A stretch of DNA of 64,000 nucleotides from AC-32 sp963766375 (GCA_963766375.1 CAVXZG010000006.1:62001-126000), one strand, 5' to 3'. Shown: positions 7,599-16,897, counted from the stretch's first letter. Notes: generated by a model not told the origin, from the sequence alone. Program-made: numbers and translations.

Positions 7599-8830
7599 CC
7601 GCTCGCGGTCTGCGGGATGGGCGGGAGCGTCGCCGAGAGCGCGTCGTCGGCGACCGGGGTGTAGACCATGTCCTCGAAGCGCGCGAAGTAGACGTCGTCG
7701 TCGACCACGCCCTCGTGGCTGTGCTCGTTGAAGCCGCGCTCGTCGCCGTTGGCGCCTTCGGTCGTGACCTCGTTCAGCGCGGCCAGCACCTTGTCCGGCT
7801 CGACGGAGGCGGCGCGGCTCACCGCCGCGACGAGGACGTGCACGAAGTCATAGGAGTACATCGCGAACTCCGGCGGCTGCGAGACGGGCTCGCCTGCCGC
7901 GTTCCTCACGCCGACGCGGTCGACGCCGTAGGTGGACTCGTACTGGGACTGGAAGTTCAGGAACGGCGCAGTCCCGACCTCGGCGGTCATGCGTCCGGAG
8001 GCGAAGGTGAGGCCGTCCACCCAGCTCGGGTGGTCGGCGAGCTGCTGGCGGATGAACGGGTCGGCGCCGGTCGGGGGCGCGTAGACAGGGACGTTCCAGC
8101 CGATGCTGCGCGCGGCCGAGAGCACTGCTGCGATCGCCGGCGGCTGGGCCCAGACGAGCAGCGCGGTCGCGCCGGAGCGGCGGACGCGCAGGATCTGCGG
8201 CGAGAGGTCGGTCTCGCCCGCCGGCAGCGTCAGCTTCAGCGCGACCGCTTCAGGGTTCCCGGAGAAGGCTCGCGCGACGTCGGCGGCCCCCTGGCGGCCG
8301 TACGCGCTGTCGTCACTGAGAAGCGCGACCTTCAGCTTCTTCGGGATCAGGTACTCGGCGAAACGGAAGGCGATGCCGCGGTTCGTCGGAGCGATCCGGA
8401 ACACATTCGGCCGCTCGGCCGCGTCCACGAGCCCGGTGCCGCCGTCGTAGGCGATGCAGATCGCGACGCCGTCGGGGCGAGCGATCTGCCAGGTGGCGTC
8501 TATGCCCGTGCCGTCGGTGACGATGGCCACGGCGCCCGCGTCCAGTGCCCGGCGCGTGTTCTCGACCGCGCGGCGAGCCGAGAGGTGGTTGTCATAGAGC
8601 TTCACGTCCAGCTTGTAGCTGCGCGAGCCGACGCGGATCCCGCCGCTGCCGTTGAGGTTCCCCGCGGCGAGCTCGACACCCTGCTTGATCGTCTGGGCGA
8701 CGTACGGGCTGCCCGTCACGGGCACGTCCACGGCGATCACGATCCGGCCCGGCGAGTCGGCGTCCGAGCTCTTGCCGCAACCGGCCGCGATCAGCGCGAG
8801 ACCGGCGAGGAGGAAGGCGAGCCGGCGCAC
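7595..8830 (-). CDS. ABC transporter substrate-binding lipoprotein (LivK/Leu-Ile-Val binding type)
   Basis: 411 residues from GTG 8830. A short signal ends in a lipobox (ALIAAGC, Cys18), so it is a membrane-anchored lipoprotein. The mature part is a type I periplasmic-binding fold: IVIAVDVPVTGSP, GVELAAGNLNGSGGI, ALDAGAVAIVTDGTG, PNVFRIAPTNRGIAF, KVALLSDDSAYGRQGA. It should capture branched-chain or related amino acids for the adjacent permeases. It starts 11 nt after the stop of the LivM-LivG gene and overlaps the next gene by 4 nt. The frame runs without a stop into upstream livG sequence, but that upstream part is out of frame with the ATPase, so GTG 8830 is the sensible start. Confidence 0.88.
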   Translation of the reverse strand: MRRLAFLLAGLALIAAGCGKSSDADSPGRIVIAVDVPVTGSPYVAQTIKQGVELAAGNLNGSGGIRVGSRSYKLDVKLYDNHLSARRAVENTRRALDAGAVAIVTDGTGIDATWQIARPDGVAICIAYDGGTGLVDAAERPNVFRIAPTNRGIAFRFAEYLIPKKLKVALLSDDSAYGRQGAADVARAFSGNPEAVALKLTLPAGETDLSPQILRVRRSGATALLVWAQPPAIAAVLSAARSIGWNVPVYAPPTGADPFIRQQLADHPSWVDGLTFASGRMTAEVGTAPFLNFQSQYESTYGVDRVGVRNAAGEPVSQPPEFAMYSYDFVHVLVAAVSRAASVEPDKVLAALNEVTTEGANGDERGFNEHSHEGVVDDDVYFARFEDMVYTPVADDALSATLPPIPQTASG

Positions 8831-8841
8831 GGGCGGTGAGG

Positions 8842-10675
8842 TTACAGACGCTGCGTTCCTAGATACGCCTGCTGGACGACGCCGCTGGCGGCGACCTCGG
8901 CGACCGAGCCCTCGGCCAGGACGGTGCCCGCGGCGAGCACCACCACGCGGTCGGCGACCCGCCGCACGAGCCGGAGGTTGTGCTCGACGACCAGCACGGC
9001 AACTCCTCGCCGGCGGATCCGATCGACGACCTCGGCGAGGCCTTCGAGCTCCTCCGCGCCCGCGCCGGCGGCCAGCTCGTCCACGAGCAGCACCTCCGGC
9101 TCGGTCGCCAACGCGGCGGCCAGGGCGAGCAGGCGCCGCTGTGAGCTCGTGAGCTCGGGAGCCGGCGTGTCGGCCGCGTGCTCGAGCCCGACTAGGGCGA
9201 GCGCCTGCAACGCGGAGGCCTCTGCGGCCTCGGCTTCCCGGCGGGCTTTCGGCGTGGCGAGCGCCGGTTCGCACCAGCCCCCCGTAACGACGGCGGACTC
9301 CGCGCCCCACCAGCACGTTCTCGAGCGCCGTCAGCTCCATGAACGCGGAGGTCGTCTGGAGCGTGCGGGCGATGCCGAGCCGCACCCGGTCGGCGGTGCT
9401 CGCGCCGGTGACGTCGCTGCCGGTGAGCTCGATCGCGCCCGCGTCGGCCACCGAGGCTCCGGAGATGAGCCTCAGCGCCGTCGTCTTGCCCGAGCCGTTG
9501 GGCCCGATCAGCGCGATCGTCTCGCCGCGGGCCAGCTCGAGCGAGAGGTCGTCCACCGCGACGACGCCGCCGAACGCCTTCCTCAGCCCCGTGGCGCGCA
9601 GGATCGGCTCTGCCGGTGCCGGTGCCTGCGCGGGGACCGAGGGCCTGGCGGGCTCGCGCCGGGGCGTCGTTCCACGCCGCAGCCGCCCGGCCAGCCACGG
9701 GACGATCCCCTCCCCGCCGAGGGCGAGCACGAAGACGAGCAGCGTCGCGGCCACGGCGGTGTCGAAGCGCTCGATCGGCAGGTGCAACAACCGGGCGAGC
9801 GGCCCCGAGACGAGCCCGATCAACCCGAGGAGCGCAACTCCCGTGGCCGGGCCCAGCGTCGCCGCCGCGCCGCCGAGCAGGACGGCCACGAGCAGCTTGA
9901 ACGAGAGGAACGGGTCGTAGCCGGCCGGATCGGCGACCGCCTGGAGCTGCACCGCGAGCGCCCCGGCGAGGCCGGCGAGCGCCGCCGTCGCCGAGAAGGC
10001 GGCCAGGCGGCGCGCGGCGAGCGAGACGCCGAGCGAGGTGGCCAGCGCAGGCGCTTGCCGGAGCGCCGAGAGCTCGAGGCCGGGAGCGCCGCGACGTGCC
10101 GCCGCGATCACCAGCGCGGTGAGCACGAGCAGCACCAGCGCCACCTCGAAGTGCACCGTCGGGGTCGGGTCGAGCCCGAACAGAGTCTTCTGCGGCAGGA
10201 TCAGCCCCTGCGAGCCACCCGAGATGGACGGAAACGCGAGCAGGAACAGCCAGACCAGCCACGCGAGCAGCCACGTGCTCACCGCGACGAAAGCTCGCCG
10301 CAGGCGAACAACGCCTCCGAGGAGCAGGCCCGAGACGAGCGCAGCCGCGGCGCCGGCAAGGGCGGCGGGCTCGACCGGCCAGCCCGAGCGCGCGACCAGC
10401 AGCGCCGAGGTGAATGCGCCGATCGCCATGAAGGCGCCGGTGCCGAGCGACGGAAGCCCTGCGGAGCCCACGGTCAGCCCGAGCGCGGTCGCCGCCAGCG
10501 CGAGGTAGAGCGTGTCCGCGAGCGCGTCTATCCGCACGCCGGGCAGCGAGAGAAAGGGAACCGCTGCAGCGAGCGCGATCCCGGCCACCGCAAGCCAGCG
10601 GTTGCGGTTCCAGCCGGCCCGGGCCTCGGCGACCGCGCTCCGCAGCTCGAGCGCGGTCTGCGGGAGGGCGCTCAT
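8842..10675 (-). CDS. LivM-LivG fusion: ABC permease plus ATP-binding subunit (frame break near 9265)
   Basis: One polypeptide joins a branched-chain amino-acid permease (residues 1 to about 330, several membrane helices, ending VPWLAGRLRR) through a Pro/Ala-rich linker to an ABC ATPase. Walker A GPNGSGKTT is clear. About 9264-9266 the frame changes; removing one G restores RTALATPKARREAEAAEAS and leads into the C-terminal ATPase part, with Walker B VLLVDELAAGA, a weak signature (LTSSQRRL), the H-loop VLVVEHN and stop TAA at 8842. The break is probably an indel error. The linker argues that the fusion itself is real. It starts in a 4-nt overlap with livH. No livF is present. Confidence 0.85.
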
Positions 10676-11604
10676 TCGCGCTCCTCGAGGGCCTCGCGCG
10701 AGGGCCAGAGCGAGATCAGGAGGAGGACGAACGCGAGCGGGAGCACCTCGCGGTACGAGGGGCCGAGCTGCCAGCCGCCGAGGTGGACGTTGGCGATCGC
10801 CGCCTCGACCACGCCGAGCAGCAGTCCCGCGACGAAGGCTCGCAGCGGCGGCCCGAAGCGCACGGCGAGCGCCGCCACGAGGCCCTTGAGCCCGAGCAGC
10901 GTGCCCGTGTTCGCGTTGACGGCCTCACCCGGCGCGGCCGCAATCGCCGCGATCATCGCCAGTGCCCCGACGAGCCCGAACGCGAGCGCGACCAGCAGCT
11001 CGACGGGCACGCCGACGAAGCGCGCCCCCTCCGCGTCGTCGGCCACCGCCCGCAGCCCGCGCCCGTAACGCGAGCTCTCGAGGAACCAGGCCGAGCCGAG
11101 CGCGAGGGCCACGGCAAGGCCGATCACGAAGAAGGCGCGCGCCTGCACCTGGGCGCCGCCGAGGTGCACGAAGCCGGCGCGCCCGACGTGGTGGAACGGG
11201 AGCGGATCCGGGAACACGTAGCTCGAGCGCTGAAAGGTCGCCCCGATCACAGCCCGAATCGCGAAGGCGACAGCCACGGTCCCGGCGACCCATCCAATCG
11301 TCGAGCCGCGGGAGAGGTACGGCTGCACGAGCCCGACGTAGGTGCCGACCCCGGCCGCGACGCAGAGCAGCAGCCCGACGATCAGCGCTAGGAGGAAACG
11401 GGGCTCGGTGGCGCCCGCCTGCGAGACGGGCGAGGTTCCCCCAAGCACGAGCAGGGTGGCGAACACGCCGAGCCCGACGAGGTCGCCGAAGGCAAAGTGC
11501 ACGATCCCGGTGAGCCGGTAGATGAGCGAGTACCCGGCCGCGAAGAGCCCGTAGACCCCACCGGCGGCAAGCCCACTAACGAGAACCTGGAGAGCAATCG
11601 TCAT
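10672..11604 (-). CDS. Branched-chain amino-acid type ABC transporter permease (LivH)
   Basis: 310 residues from ATG 11604. Typical LivH start (MTIALQVLVSGLAAGGVYGLFAAGYSLIY, written here in part) with the family GIVHFAFGDLVGLGVF segment and about eight hydrophobic helices. It forms the inner-membrane channel with the LivM part of the next gene. A longer frame starting at 11634 exists but adds non-homologous residues. It is the first gene of the minus-strand transporter block; a 132-bp gap separates it from a divergent gene. No clear Shine-Dalgarno sequence or -10 box is visible. Confidence 0.88.
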   Translation of the reverse strand: MTIALQVLVSGLAAGGVYGLFAAGYSLIYRLTGIVHFAFGDLVGLGVFATLLVLGGTSPVSQAGATEPRFLLALIVGLLLCVAAGVGTYVGLVQPYLSRGSTIGWVAGTVAVAFAIRAVIGATFQRSSYVFPDPLPFHHVGRAGFVHLGGAQVQARAFFVIGLAVALALGSAWFLESSRYGRGLRAVADDAEGARFVGVPVELLVALAFGLVGALAMIAAIAAAPGEAVNANTGTLLGLKGLVAALAVRFGPPLRAFVAGLLLGVVEAAIANVHLGGWQLGPSYREVLPLAFVLLLISLWPSREALEERE

Positions 11605-11722
11605 CTGGCGGGTCGGAGCCTCACATATCGCCACCGCAGCCCGCTATCCGGTCGAGGACCGGCGCGTCACGCGCCGTGCCCCGACATAGCACCTGCTCTG
11701 ATCGCGCGCGACGAAAGGGAGA

Positions 11723-11728
11723 TAGGGT
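11723..11728 (+). promoter_or_regulatory. -10 box of the membrane protein gene at 11737
   Basis: TAGGGT lies 8 nt before ATG 11737. Confidence 0.45.
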
Positions 11729-11736
11729 GAGCGCCG

Positions 11737-12132
11737 ATGACGACGATCACGGCAACGTCGCCTGACGGGCGCACCTGGGAGGTCGGCTCCACCCGCGAGC
11801 GCGTGTCGTTCTGGGAGAACAGGAACGAGCCGTTCTTCTGGGCCGGCGTCATCACGACGGCGATCCTCGTCGTCGGCACCATCGTGCTCGCATTCTGGAG
11901 TACCACGATCGCCATCCTGGCCGGCATCCTGCTCGTCATCTGGCTGGTGGAGCGAGCCTCGAACCTTCTTCGCCCTCGCCTCTACGCTCGCACGGAAGGC
12001 CCACCTCGGGAGGAGGTCGTGTGGAAGGCGAACCGCTTCTCGCGTGGGAAGCTCGAGCACAAGATCGTCGAGGCGATCGAGCGAGGAAACCCGGACGTCG
12101 AGCCGCCCGGCCTCAGGCTCCTCCAGGACTAG
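11737..12132 (+). CDS. Small membrane protein of unknown function (131 aa)
   Basis: 131 residues. A soluble N-terminus with a WEVGSTRERVSFWENRNEPFF segment, two adjacent membrane helices at about residues 35-70 (WAGVITTAILVVGTIVLAFW, then IAILAGILLVIWLVE), then a basic and acidic cytoplasmic tail with LEHKIVEAIERGNPDVEPPG. No family recognised. It stands alone between the livH block and the tRNA-ygfZ pair, both on the opposite strand. Confidence 0.65.
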   Translation: MTTITATSPDGRTWEVGSTRERVSFWENRNEPFFWAGVITTAILVVGTIVLAFWSTTIAILAGILLVIWLVERASNLLRPRLYARTEGPPREEVVWKANRFSRGKLEHKIVEAIERGNPDVEPPGLRLLQD

Positions 12133-12202
12133 GCCCCGCATGCCGGAAGTGACCCCGCTGGCCGCAGAAGAAAAGGGGGCGCTTTGAAGGGAGTAACGCG
12201 GA

Positions 12203-12275
12203 TGCGCCCGGCAAGATTCGAACTTGCGACCTCTGCCTCCGCAGGGCAGCGCTCTATCCCCTGAGCTACGGGCGC
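12203..12275 (-). tRNA. tRNA-Arg, anticodon GCG
   Basis: A full cloverleaf reads on the minus strand from 12275: acceptor GCGCCCG/CGGGCGC, D stem GCTC/GAGC with GGGGATA loop, anticodon stem CTGCC/GGCAG with loop CTGCGGA, T stem GCAAG/CTTGC with TTCGAAT, discriminator A. The CCA end is not encoded. The anticodon GCG reads CGC (Arg); C35 and the A in the D loop fit arginine identity. Bacteria normally use ACG (inosine) here. The body resembles actinobacterial tRNA-Arg(CCG) with C34 changed to G. Its 5' end overlaps the corrected 3' end of ygfZ by 10 nt. Confidence 0.93.
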
Positions 12276-13046
12276 GCGGGGCTCAAGTGTAGCCGCGCCT
12301 CGGCGCCGCCAATGGTGAGGCTCGCATCATCCGGAACCTCGCGCCGCACATAGCCGAGGGCGCGCCCGGGGACCGCGCTCGTCACTCGGCCGACGGCCTT
12401 CTCGCCGTGGTAGGATCTCGTCGCCCGGGCTCGCGGCCTCGACCTCGAGCACGCGCAGCCGCCGGTTCGGGTGGCCCCGGTAGTGCAGGCGGGCGATCGG
12501 CTCCTGGCCGGGGTAGCAGCCCTTCGTGAACGAGATGTGCGTCTCGTCGAGCCCGGCCTCGGCGGGGAGGATGCTCTCGTCGAGCTCGCTGCCCCAGGCC
12601 GGCGTGGCCGCCTCGATGCGCAGCGGCTCGAGCTCGTCGGCGGGAGCGGCCTCGCGCTCCTCCTCGTCCCAGCTCTCGTAGGCCTCGACGCCGTAGTCGT
12701 CGTTGCGGATCCCCTCGCCGTCGCCGAGCCTCAGGTAGCCGCGGTATGGCTTGACCTCGATCTCGCACTTCGCCGCGAAGCGCGCGCGCAGCAGGGTGGA
12801 GGCGAGCGTCTCCGCCAGCTCTGCCTCGGTGATCAGCAGGAAGGCCTCCGGTCCCTCGCGCACGGCGCGCAGCGGAGCGACGATCCGGCCCTTCGGCGTC
12901 AGCAGCAGCGCACGCCGGTCTTCACCCGGCTCGAGCGAGGCGACCTCGTTCGAGACCATGCGCTCCAGGAAGTCGGCCGCCTCCGGCCCGGTCACCGCCA
13001 CGTAGCCGCGCGAGAGCCGAACGAGCGTTGGAGCAACGGTTGCCAT
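12266..13046 (-). CDS. ygfZ: Folate-binding YgfZ/GcvT-like protein (frame break near 12410)
   Basis: The product has the YgfZ signature KGCYPGQEPIARLHYRG near residue 190 after a GcvT-type folate-binding domain (LSRGYVAVTGPEAADFLERMVSNEV). YgfZ proteins bind tetrahydrofolate and help maintain Fe-S enzymes such as MiaB. The first frame runs past its homologous part near 12409-12411; dropping one C continues YHGEKAVGRVTSAVPGRALGY and ends at TAG 12266-12268, inside the tRNA gene. The ATG at 13046 is chosen because TACACT lies 7 nt upstream; a GTG at 13064 is also in frame. The frame break is probably an indel error. Confidence 0.82.
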
Positions 13047-13053
13047 CCCATTC

Positions 13054-13059
13054 AGTGTA
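13054..13059 (-). promoter_or_regulatory. -10 box of ygfZ
   Basis: TACACT (minus strand) lies 7 nt before ATG 13046, selecting it over GTG 13064, which would lie upstream of the box. Confidence 0.5.
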
Positions 13060-13145
13060 GGCACGGAGGTTCACTCGAACGGGGGACTCAAGGCCACCCC
13101 CTGCACGCCGATACACATCGCGACCCACCTCCCCATCCCCCTCGT

Positions 13146-13171
13146 ACGAAACGGCCCTTGGGCCGTTTCGT
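13146..13171. terminator. Long perfect hairpin in the ygfZ-MFS intergenic region
   Basis: Arms ACGAAACGGCCC and GGGCCGTTTCGT form a 12-bp stem with a 2-nt centre. No U-tract follows on either strand, so it could be a terminator or transcription-insulating hairpin, or a protein-binding palindrome. It lies in the 294-bp gap between two divergent genes, where a terminator is not expected. Confidence 0.4.
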
Positions 13172-13219
13172 CGTTTAGGGTCAGAGTAGAAGGGCCGCCA
13201 CCCGGCCTTTTCGATGGCA

Positions 13220-13242
13220 GTGACAGTCATTGTGACTGTCAC
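13220..13242. promoter_or_regulatory. Palindromic operator-like site upstream of the MFS exporter
   Basis: GTGACAGTCA - TTG - TGACTGTCAC: perfect 10-bp arms around 3 nt, a form typical of TetR-family and similar dimeric repressor sites. It is 99 bp before the MFS start. The rest of the 13060-13340 gap shows the hairpin at 13146 and a TAAGAT box at 13320-13325. Confidence 0.5.
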
Positions 13243-13340
13243 GACGTCCTTATAGGTTACTAGCGGGACGAGGGCTCGGGGACTGGGTCCCCGTAGGGCG
13301 CGGGCCGCCGCCGTGTCTCTAAGATCGCCGCCGGTGGAAC

Positions 13341-14798
13341 GTGAGCCGTGATCGCCGGTGGACGCTCGTGGCCGTGTGCACGACCACGTTCATGCTCCTG
13401 CTCGACATCACGATCGTGATCGTCGCGCTGCCGAGCATCCAGCGGCAGCTCCACGCAGGCCTGACCGGGCTCCAGTGGGTCGTCGACGCCTACGCGCTCA
13501 CGCTCGCGGCTCTGATCCTGACGGCCGGCGCGCTCGCGGACCGCTACGGCCGGCGGCTGGTCTTCATGGTCGGCGTGCTCGTCTTCAGCACGGCGTCGTT
13601 GCTCTGCGGTCTCGCCTGGAGCATCGCGGTGCTGGACGTCGCCCGCGCACTGCAAGGCATCGGCGGCGCGGCTCTCTTCGCAACGGCGCTCGCGCTGATC
13701 GGGCACGAGTACCGCGGACCGGACATCGGGGGCGCGATCGCGATCTGGGGAGCGACCGTCGGAGCGGCTGTCGCTTCGGGCCCGCTCGTCGGAGGCATCC
13801 TCACCGACACGCTGGGCTGGCGCTGGGTGTTCTTCGTCAACGTTCCCGTGGGCGCCTTCGCCATGTTCGTTGCGCTGACGAAGATGGGCGAGTCGCGCGA
13901 CGAGCAAGCGGTCCGGGCAGACGTCTGGGGCCTGCTCACCTCCTCGGCGGCGCTCTTCCTGATCGTCTTCGGGCTGCTACGCGGTAACTCCAGTGGCTGG
14001 ACGAGCCCGCTGATCGTCGGCTCGCTCGCTGGTGGCGCCGTCCTGCTGGCGCTGTTCGTCGCGGTCGAGCTCAGGCAGCCGCGGCCGATGCTCGACATCG
14101 GCCTGTTCCGGGTGCCCGCGTTCGTCGGCGTCTCGGTGGCGACGTTCTGCATCGGAGCCGGGATGTTCGCGCTCTTCCCGTACCTCTCGATCTACTTCCA
14201 GGACATCCTCGGCTACTCCCCGCTCGGCGCCGGGCTCCTCTTTCTGCCGCTGACCGTCTTCGTCTTCGCGGTGCCGCTCACGACCCGGAAGCTGGCTCCT
14301 CGCGCGCCGTTGCGCCTGCTGCTGACCGTGGGCCTGGCGCTCGTCGCGGTCTCGCTGGCGCTCATGTACGGGCTCACGGCGGACTCGCACTGGACCGCGC
14401 TGCTGCCGGGCTTCATCGTGGCCGGAGTCGGAATCGGCCTCGCCAACCCCGCGATCGCCGCCGCCGCGTTGCGTGTGGTCGACCCCTCGCGCACCGGAAT
14501 GGCCTCGGGCATCAACAACGCCTTCCGCCTGAGCGGCGTCGCGATCGGAGTGGCGGCGCTGGGCGCGATCCTCGAGCGCCGAGCGTCGACCTCGCTGGGC
14601 GCCACGCTCGGCTCACACGGCCGAGCGCTTGCGTCGGCGGTCAGCTCGACGGGAACGCGAGTGTCCGTCGGCCACCCCGAGCTCGCCCATCCGGCGACGG
14701 TCGCGTTCGTGAGCGGCCTGAACGCCGTGCTGCTGGTCGGCTGTGTCGTGGTCGCCCTCGGGGCACTGGCTGCCGGGCTCCTGATGCGCAGGCCCTAG
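13341..14798 (+). CDS. MFS drug exporter, DHA2 (14-TM, EmrB/QacA) family
   Basis: 485 residues with about 14 hydrophobic helices. Landmarks: helix 1 with LLLDITIVIVALPSIQ, motif A GALADRYGRRLVF near residue 65, the antiporter motif GPLVGGILTDTLGWRWVFFV near residue 150. Proteins of this type export drugs or toxic compounds by proton antiport. The GTG at 13341 lacks a Shine-Dalgarno sequence. A TAAGAT box at 13320 lies 8 nt before another GTG at 13334, which would be in frame if one base (C13340) were an insertion, as seen elsewhere in the window. A palindromic site upstream suggests repressor control; no regulator gene is adjacent. Confidence 0.9.
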   Translation: MSRDRRWTLVAVCTTTFMLLLDITIVIVALPSIQRQLHAGLTGLQWVVDAYALTLAALILTAGALADRYGRRLVFMVGVLVFSTASLLCGLAWSIAVLDVARALQGIGGAALFATALALIGHEYRGPDIGGAIAIWGATVGAAVASGPLVGGILTDTLGWRWVFFVNVPVGAFAMFVALTKMGESRDEQAVRADVWGLLTSSAALFLIVFGLLRGNSSGWTSPLIVGSLAGGAVLLALFVAVELRQPRPMLDIGLFRVPAFVGVSVATFCIGAGMFALFPYLSIYFQDILGYSPLGAGLLFLPLTVFVFAVPLTTRKLAPRAPLRLLLTVGLALVAVSLALMYGLTADSHWTALLPGFIVAGVGIGLANPAIAAAALRVVDPSRTGMASGINNAFRLSGVAIGVAALGAILERRASTSLGATLGSHGRALASAVSSTGTRVSVGHPELAHPATVAFVSGLNAVLLVGCVVVALGALAAGLLMRRP

Positions 14799-14804
14799 AA
14801 ACGC

Positions 14805-14834
14805 AGAAGGGCCGGCTTTTTGGCCGGCCCTTCT
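14805..14834. terminator. Bidirectional terminator between MFS and groEL
   Basis: AGAAGGGCCGGC - TTTTTG - GCCGGCCCTTCT: 12-bp perfect stem between the convergent ends of the exporter gene and groEL. Confidence 0.8.
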
Positions 14835-14866
14835 CGAATGCGTGCAGGTTGCCCTGCGCGCGAGTG

Positions 14867-16493
14867 TTACATCATCCCGCCCATATCCGGCATGCCTGCG
14901 CCGGCGCATGGAGGGGTTCTTCTCCGGCGGCTCGGCGACGATTGCCTCGGTGGTGAGGATGTTCTTGCCGATCGAGGCGGCGTTCTGCAGCGCAGAGCGC
15001 GTCACCATCGTCGGGTCGATGATCCCCGCCTTGACGAGGTCCTCGTACTCGCCGGTCTCGACGTTGAGGCCCTGGCCCTTGGGGGCCTGGCGGACCTTGT
15101 CGATCACGACGGAGCCCTCGAGCCCCGCGTTGTCGGCGAGCTGGCGAAGCGGCTCCTCGAGCGCGCGCACGATGATCGCGGCGCCCGTCCGCTCGTCGCC
15201 TTCCACGGCGTCGAGCTTGATCGAGTCGGCCGCGTTGACGAGCGCGACGCCGCCGCCCGGAACGATGCCCTCTTCGAGAGCGGCCCGGGTGGCCTGCAAT
15301 GCGTCCTCGACGCGGTGCTTCTTCTCCTTCATCTCCGTCTCCGTCGCGGCGCCGACCTTGACGACGGCCACGCCGCCCGCGAGCTTCGCCAGGCGCTCCT
15401 GGAGCTTCTCGCGGTCGAAGTCGGAATCGGTGTTCTCGATCTCGGCCTTCAGCTGCTTGATCCGGGCCTTGATGCCGTCGGCGTCGCCGGCCCCGTCGAT
15501 GATCGTCGTCGTGTCCTTCGTGATGACGACCTTGCGGGCCTTGCCGAGCTGGTTGATCTTCGTGTTCTCGAGCTTGAGGCCCATCTCCTCGGTGATCACC
15601 TCGGCGCCTGTGAGGACAGCGATGTCCTCGAGCATGCGCTTGCGGCGGTCACCGAAGCCCGGCGCCTTGACGGCGACGGCAGTGAAGGTGCCTCGCAGCT
15701 TGTTGACGACGATCGTCGCGAGCGCCTCGCCCTCGACGTCCTCCGAAACGATCAGCAGCGGGCGGCCGGCCTGGATGACCTGCTCGAGCACCGGCAGAAG
15801 GTCCTTGACCGCGCCGATCTTCTGGTTCGCGACCAGGATGTAGGGGTCCTCGAGGACTGCCTCCATCCGCTCGGCGTCGGTGATCATGTACGGCGAGAGG
15901 TAGCCCTTGTCGAACTGCATGCCCTCGGTGAACTCGAGGTCGAGGCCGAAGGTCTGGCCCTCCTCGACGTTCACGACGCCGTCCTTGCCGACCTTGTCGA
16001 TCGCTTCCGCGATCACGTCGCCGATCTCACGGTCACGCGAAGACACGGTCGCCACGCGGGCGATGTCCTCCTTGCCGGAGATCTCCTTGGACTGCTTCTT
16101 CAAGGCCTCGACGACCTGCTCGACCGCGGACTCGATTCCGCGCTTGAGGCCGAGCGGGTTCGCGCCCGCAGCGACGTTCTTCAGGCCCTCGCGGACGATG
16201 GCCTGCGCCAGAACGGTCGCCGTCGTGGTGCCGTCGCCGGCCACGTCGTTGGTCGCTGTCGCGACCTCGCGGACGAGCTGGGCGCCCTGGTTCTCGAACA
16301 CATCCTCGACCTCGATCTCACGGGCGATGGTCACGCCGTCGTTCGTGATCGTAGGAGCGCCGAACTTCTTGTCCAGCACGACATAACGGCCCTTGGGACC
16401 AAGGGTCACCTTGACCGCGTCGGCGAGAACGTTCACGCCGCGCTCCAGAGCGCGCCGCGCGTCCTCGTTGAACTTCAACTCCTTGTGTGCCAT
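14867..16493 (-). CDS. groEL: 60-kDa chaperonin GroEL (frame break at the extreme C-terminus)
   Basis: About 541 residues from ATG 16493, with a strong Shine-Dalgarno sequence (GGAGGAG). It has the ATP-binding motif GDGTTTATVLAQ, NDGVTIAREIE and the full apical and equatorial domains. It folds proteins with GroES in the cytosol. Near 14905-14907 the frame slips; dropping one base gives a tail AGAGMPDMGGMM ending at TAA 14867-14869, the Gly-Met tail of group I chaperonins. As observed, the frame would run far past this into the opposite-strand MFS gene. An indel error is far more likely than a real mutation. It lies 27 nt behind groES under CIRCE. Confidence 0.95.
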
Positions 16494-16520
16494 TCAGTCT
16501 CCTCCGTTGAGCCGTGAGCG

Positions 16521-16859
16521 TCAGGCAGACGCGCCGGCCAGTGCTTTCTTCTTCGAACCCTTCGCGCCAGCGCCGACGACCTTTGCCAGGACGTCCGTCT
16601 CGCGCAGAACCAGCACATCGTCGGTGCCGAGCTTGATCTCCGTGCCGCCGTACTTGGAGAAGATGATCTCGTCGCCCACAGCGACATCCATCGGGACGAT
16701 TTCGCCCTTGTCGTTGCGGCCACCCGGGCCCACTGCGAGCACGCGGCCGCGCTGGGGCTTCTCCTTGGCGGTGTCGGGCAGGACGATTCCGCTCGCCGTC
16801 GTCTCTTCGTCTTCCAGAGCCTCGACGATCAGGCGGTCGCCCAGTGGCTGTAGATCCAT
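16521..16859 (-). CDS. groES: 10-kDa co-chaperonin GroES
   Basis: 112 residues: LQPLGDRLIVEALEDEETTASGIVLPD start, mobile loop near residues 17-35, and the GDEIIFSKYGGTEIKL strand. It caps GroEL. The C-terminus runs about 12-15 residues past the usual end with a basic tail (GAGAKGSKKKALAGASA). AAGGAGGG precedes ATG 16859 at good spacing. First gene of the heat-shock operon groES-groEL, with a CIRCE element 38 nt upstream. Confidence 0.96.
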   Translation of the reverse strand: MDLQPLGDRLIVEALEDEETTASGIVLPDTAKEKPQRGRVLAVGPGGRNDKGEIVPMDVAVGDEIIFSKYGGTEIKLGTDDVLVLRETDVLAKVVGAGAKGSKKKALAGASA

Positions 16860-16897
16860 CCAGCCCTCCTTCGTTTCTTGGACTTTGTGACAGTGCT

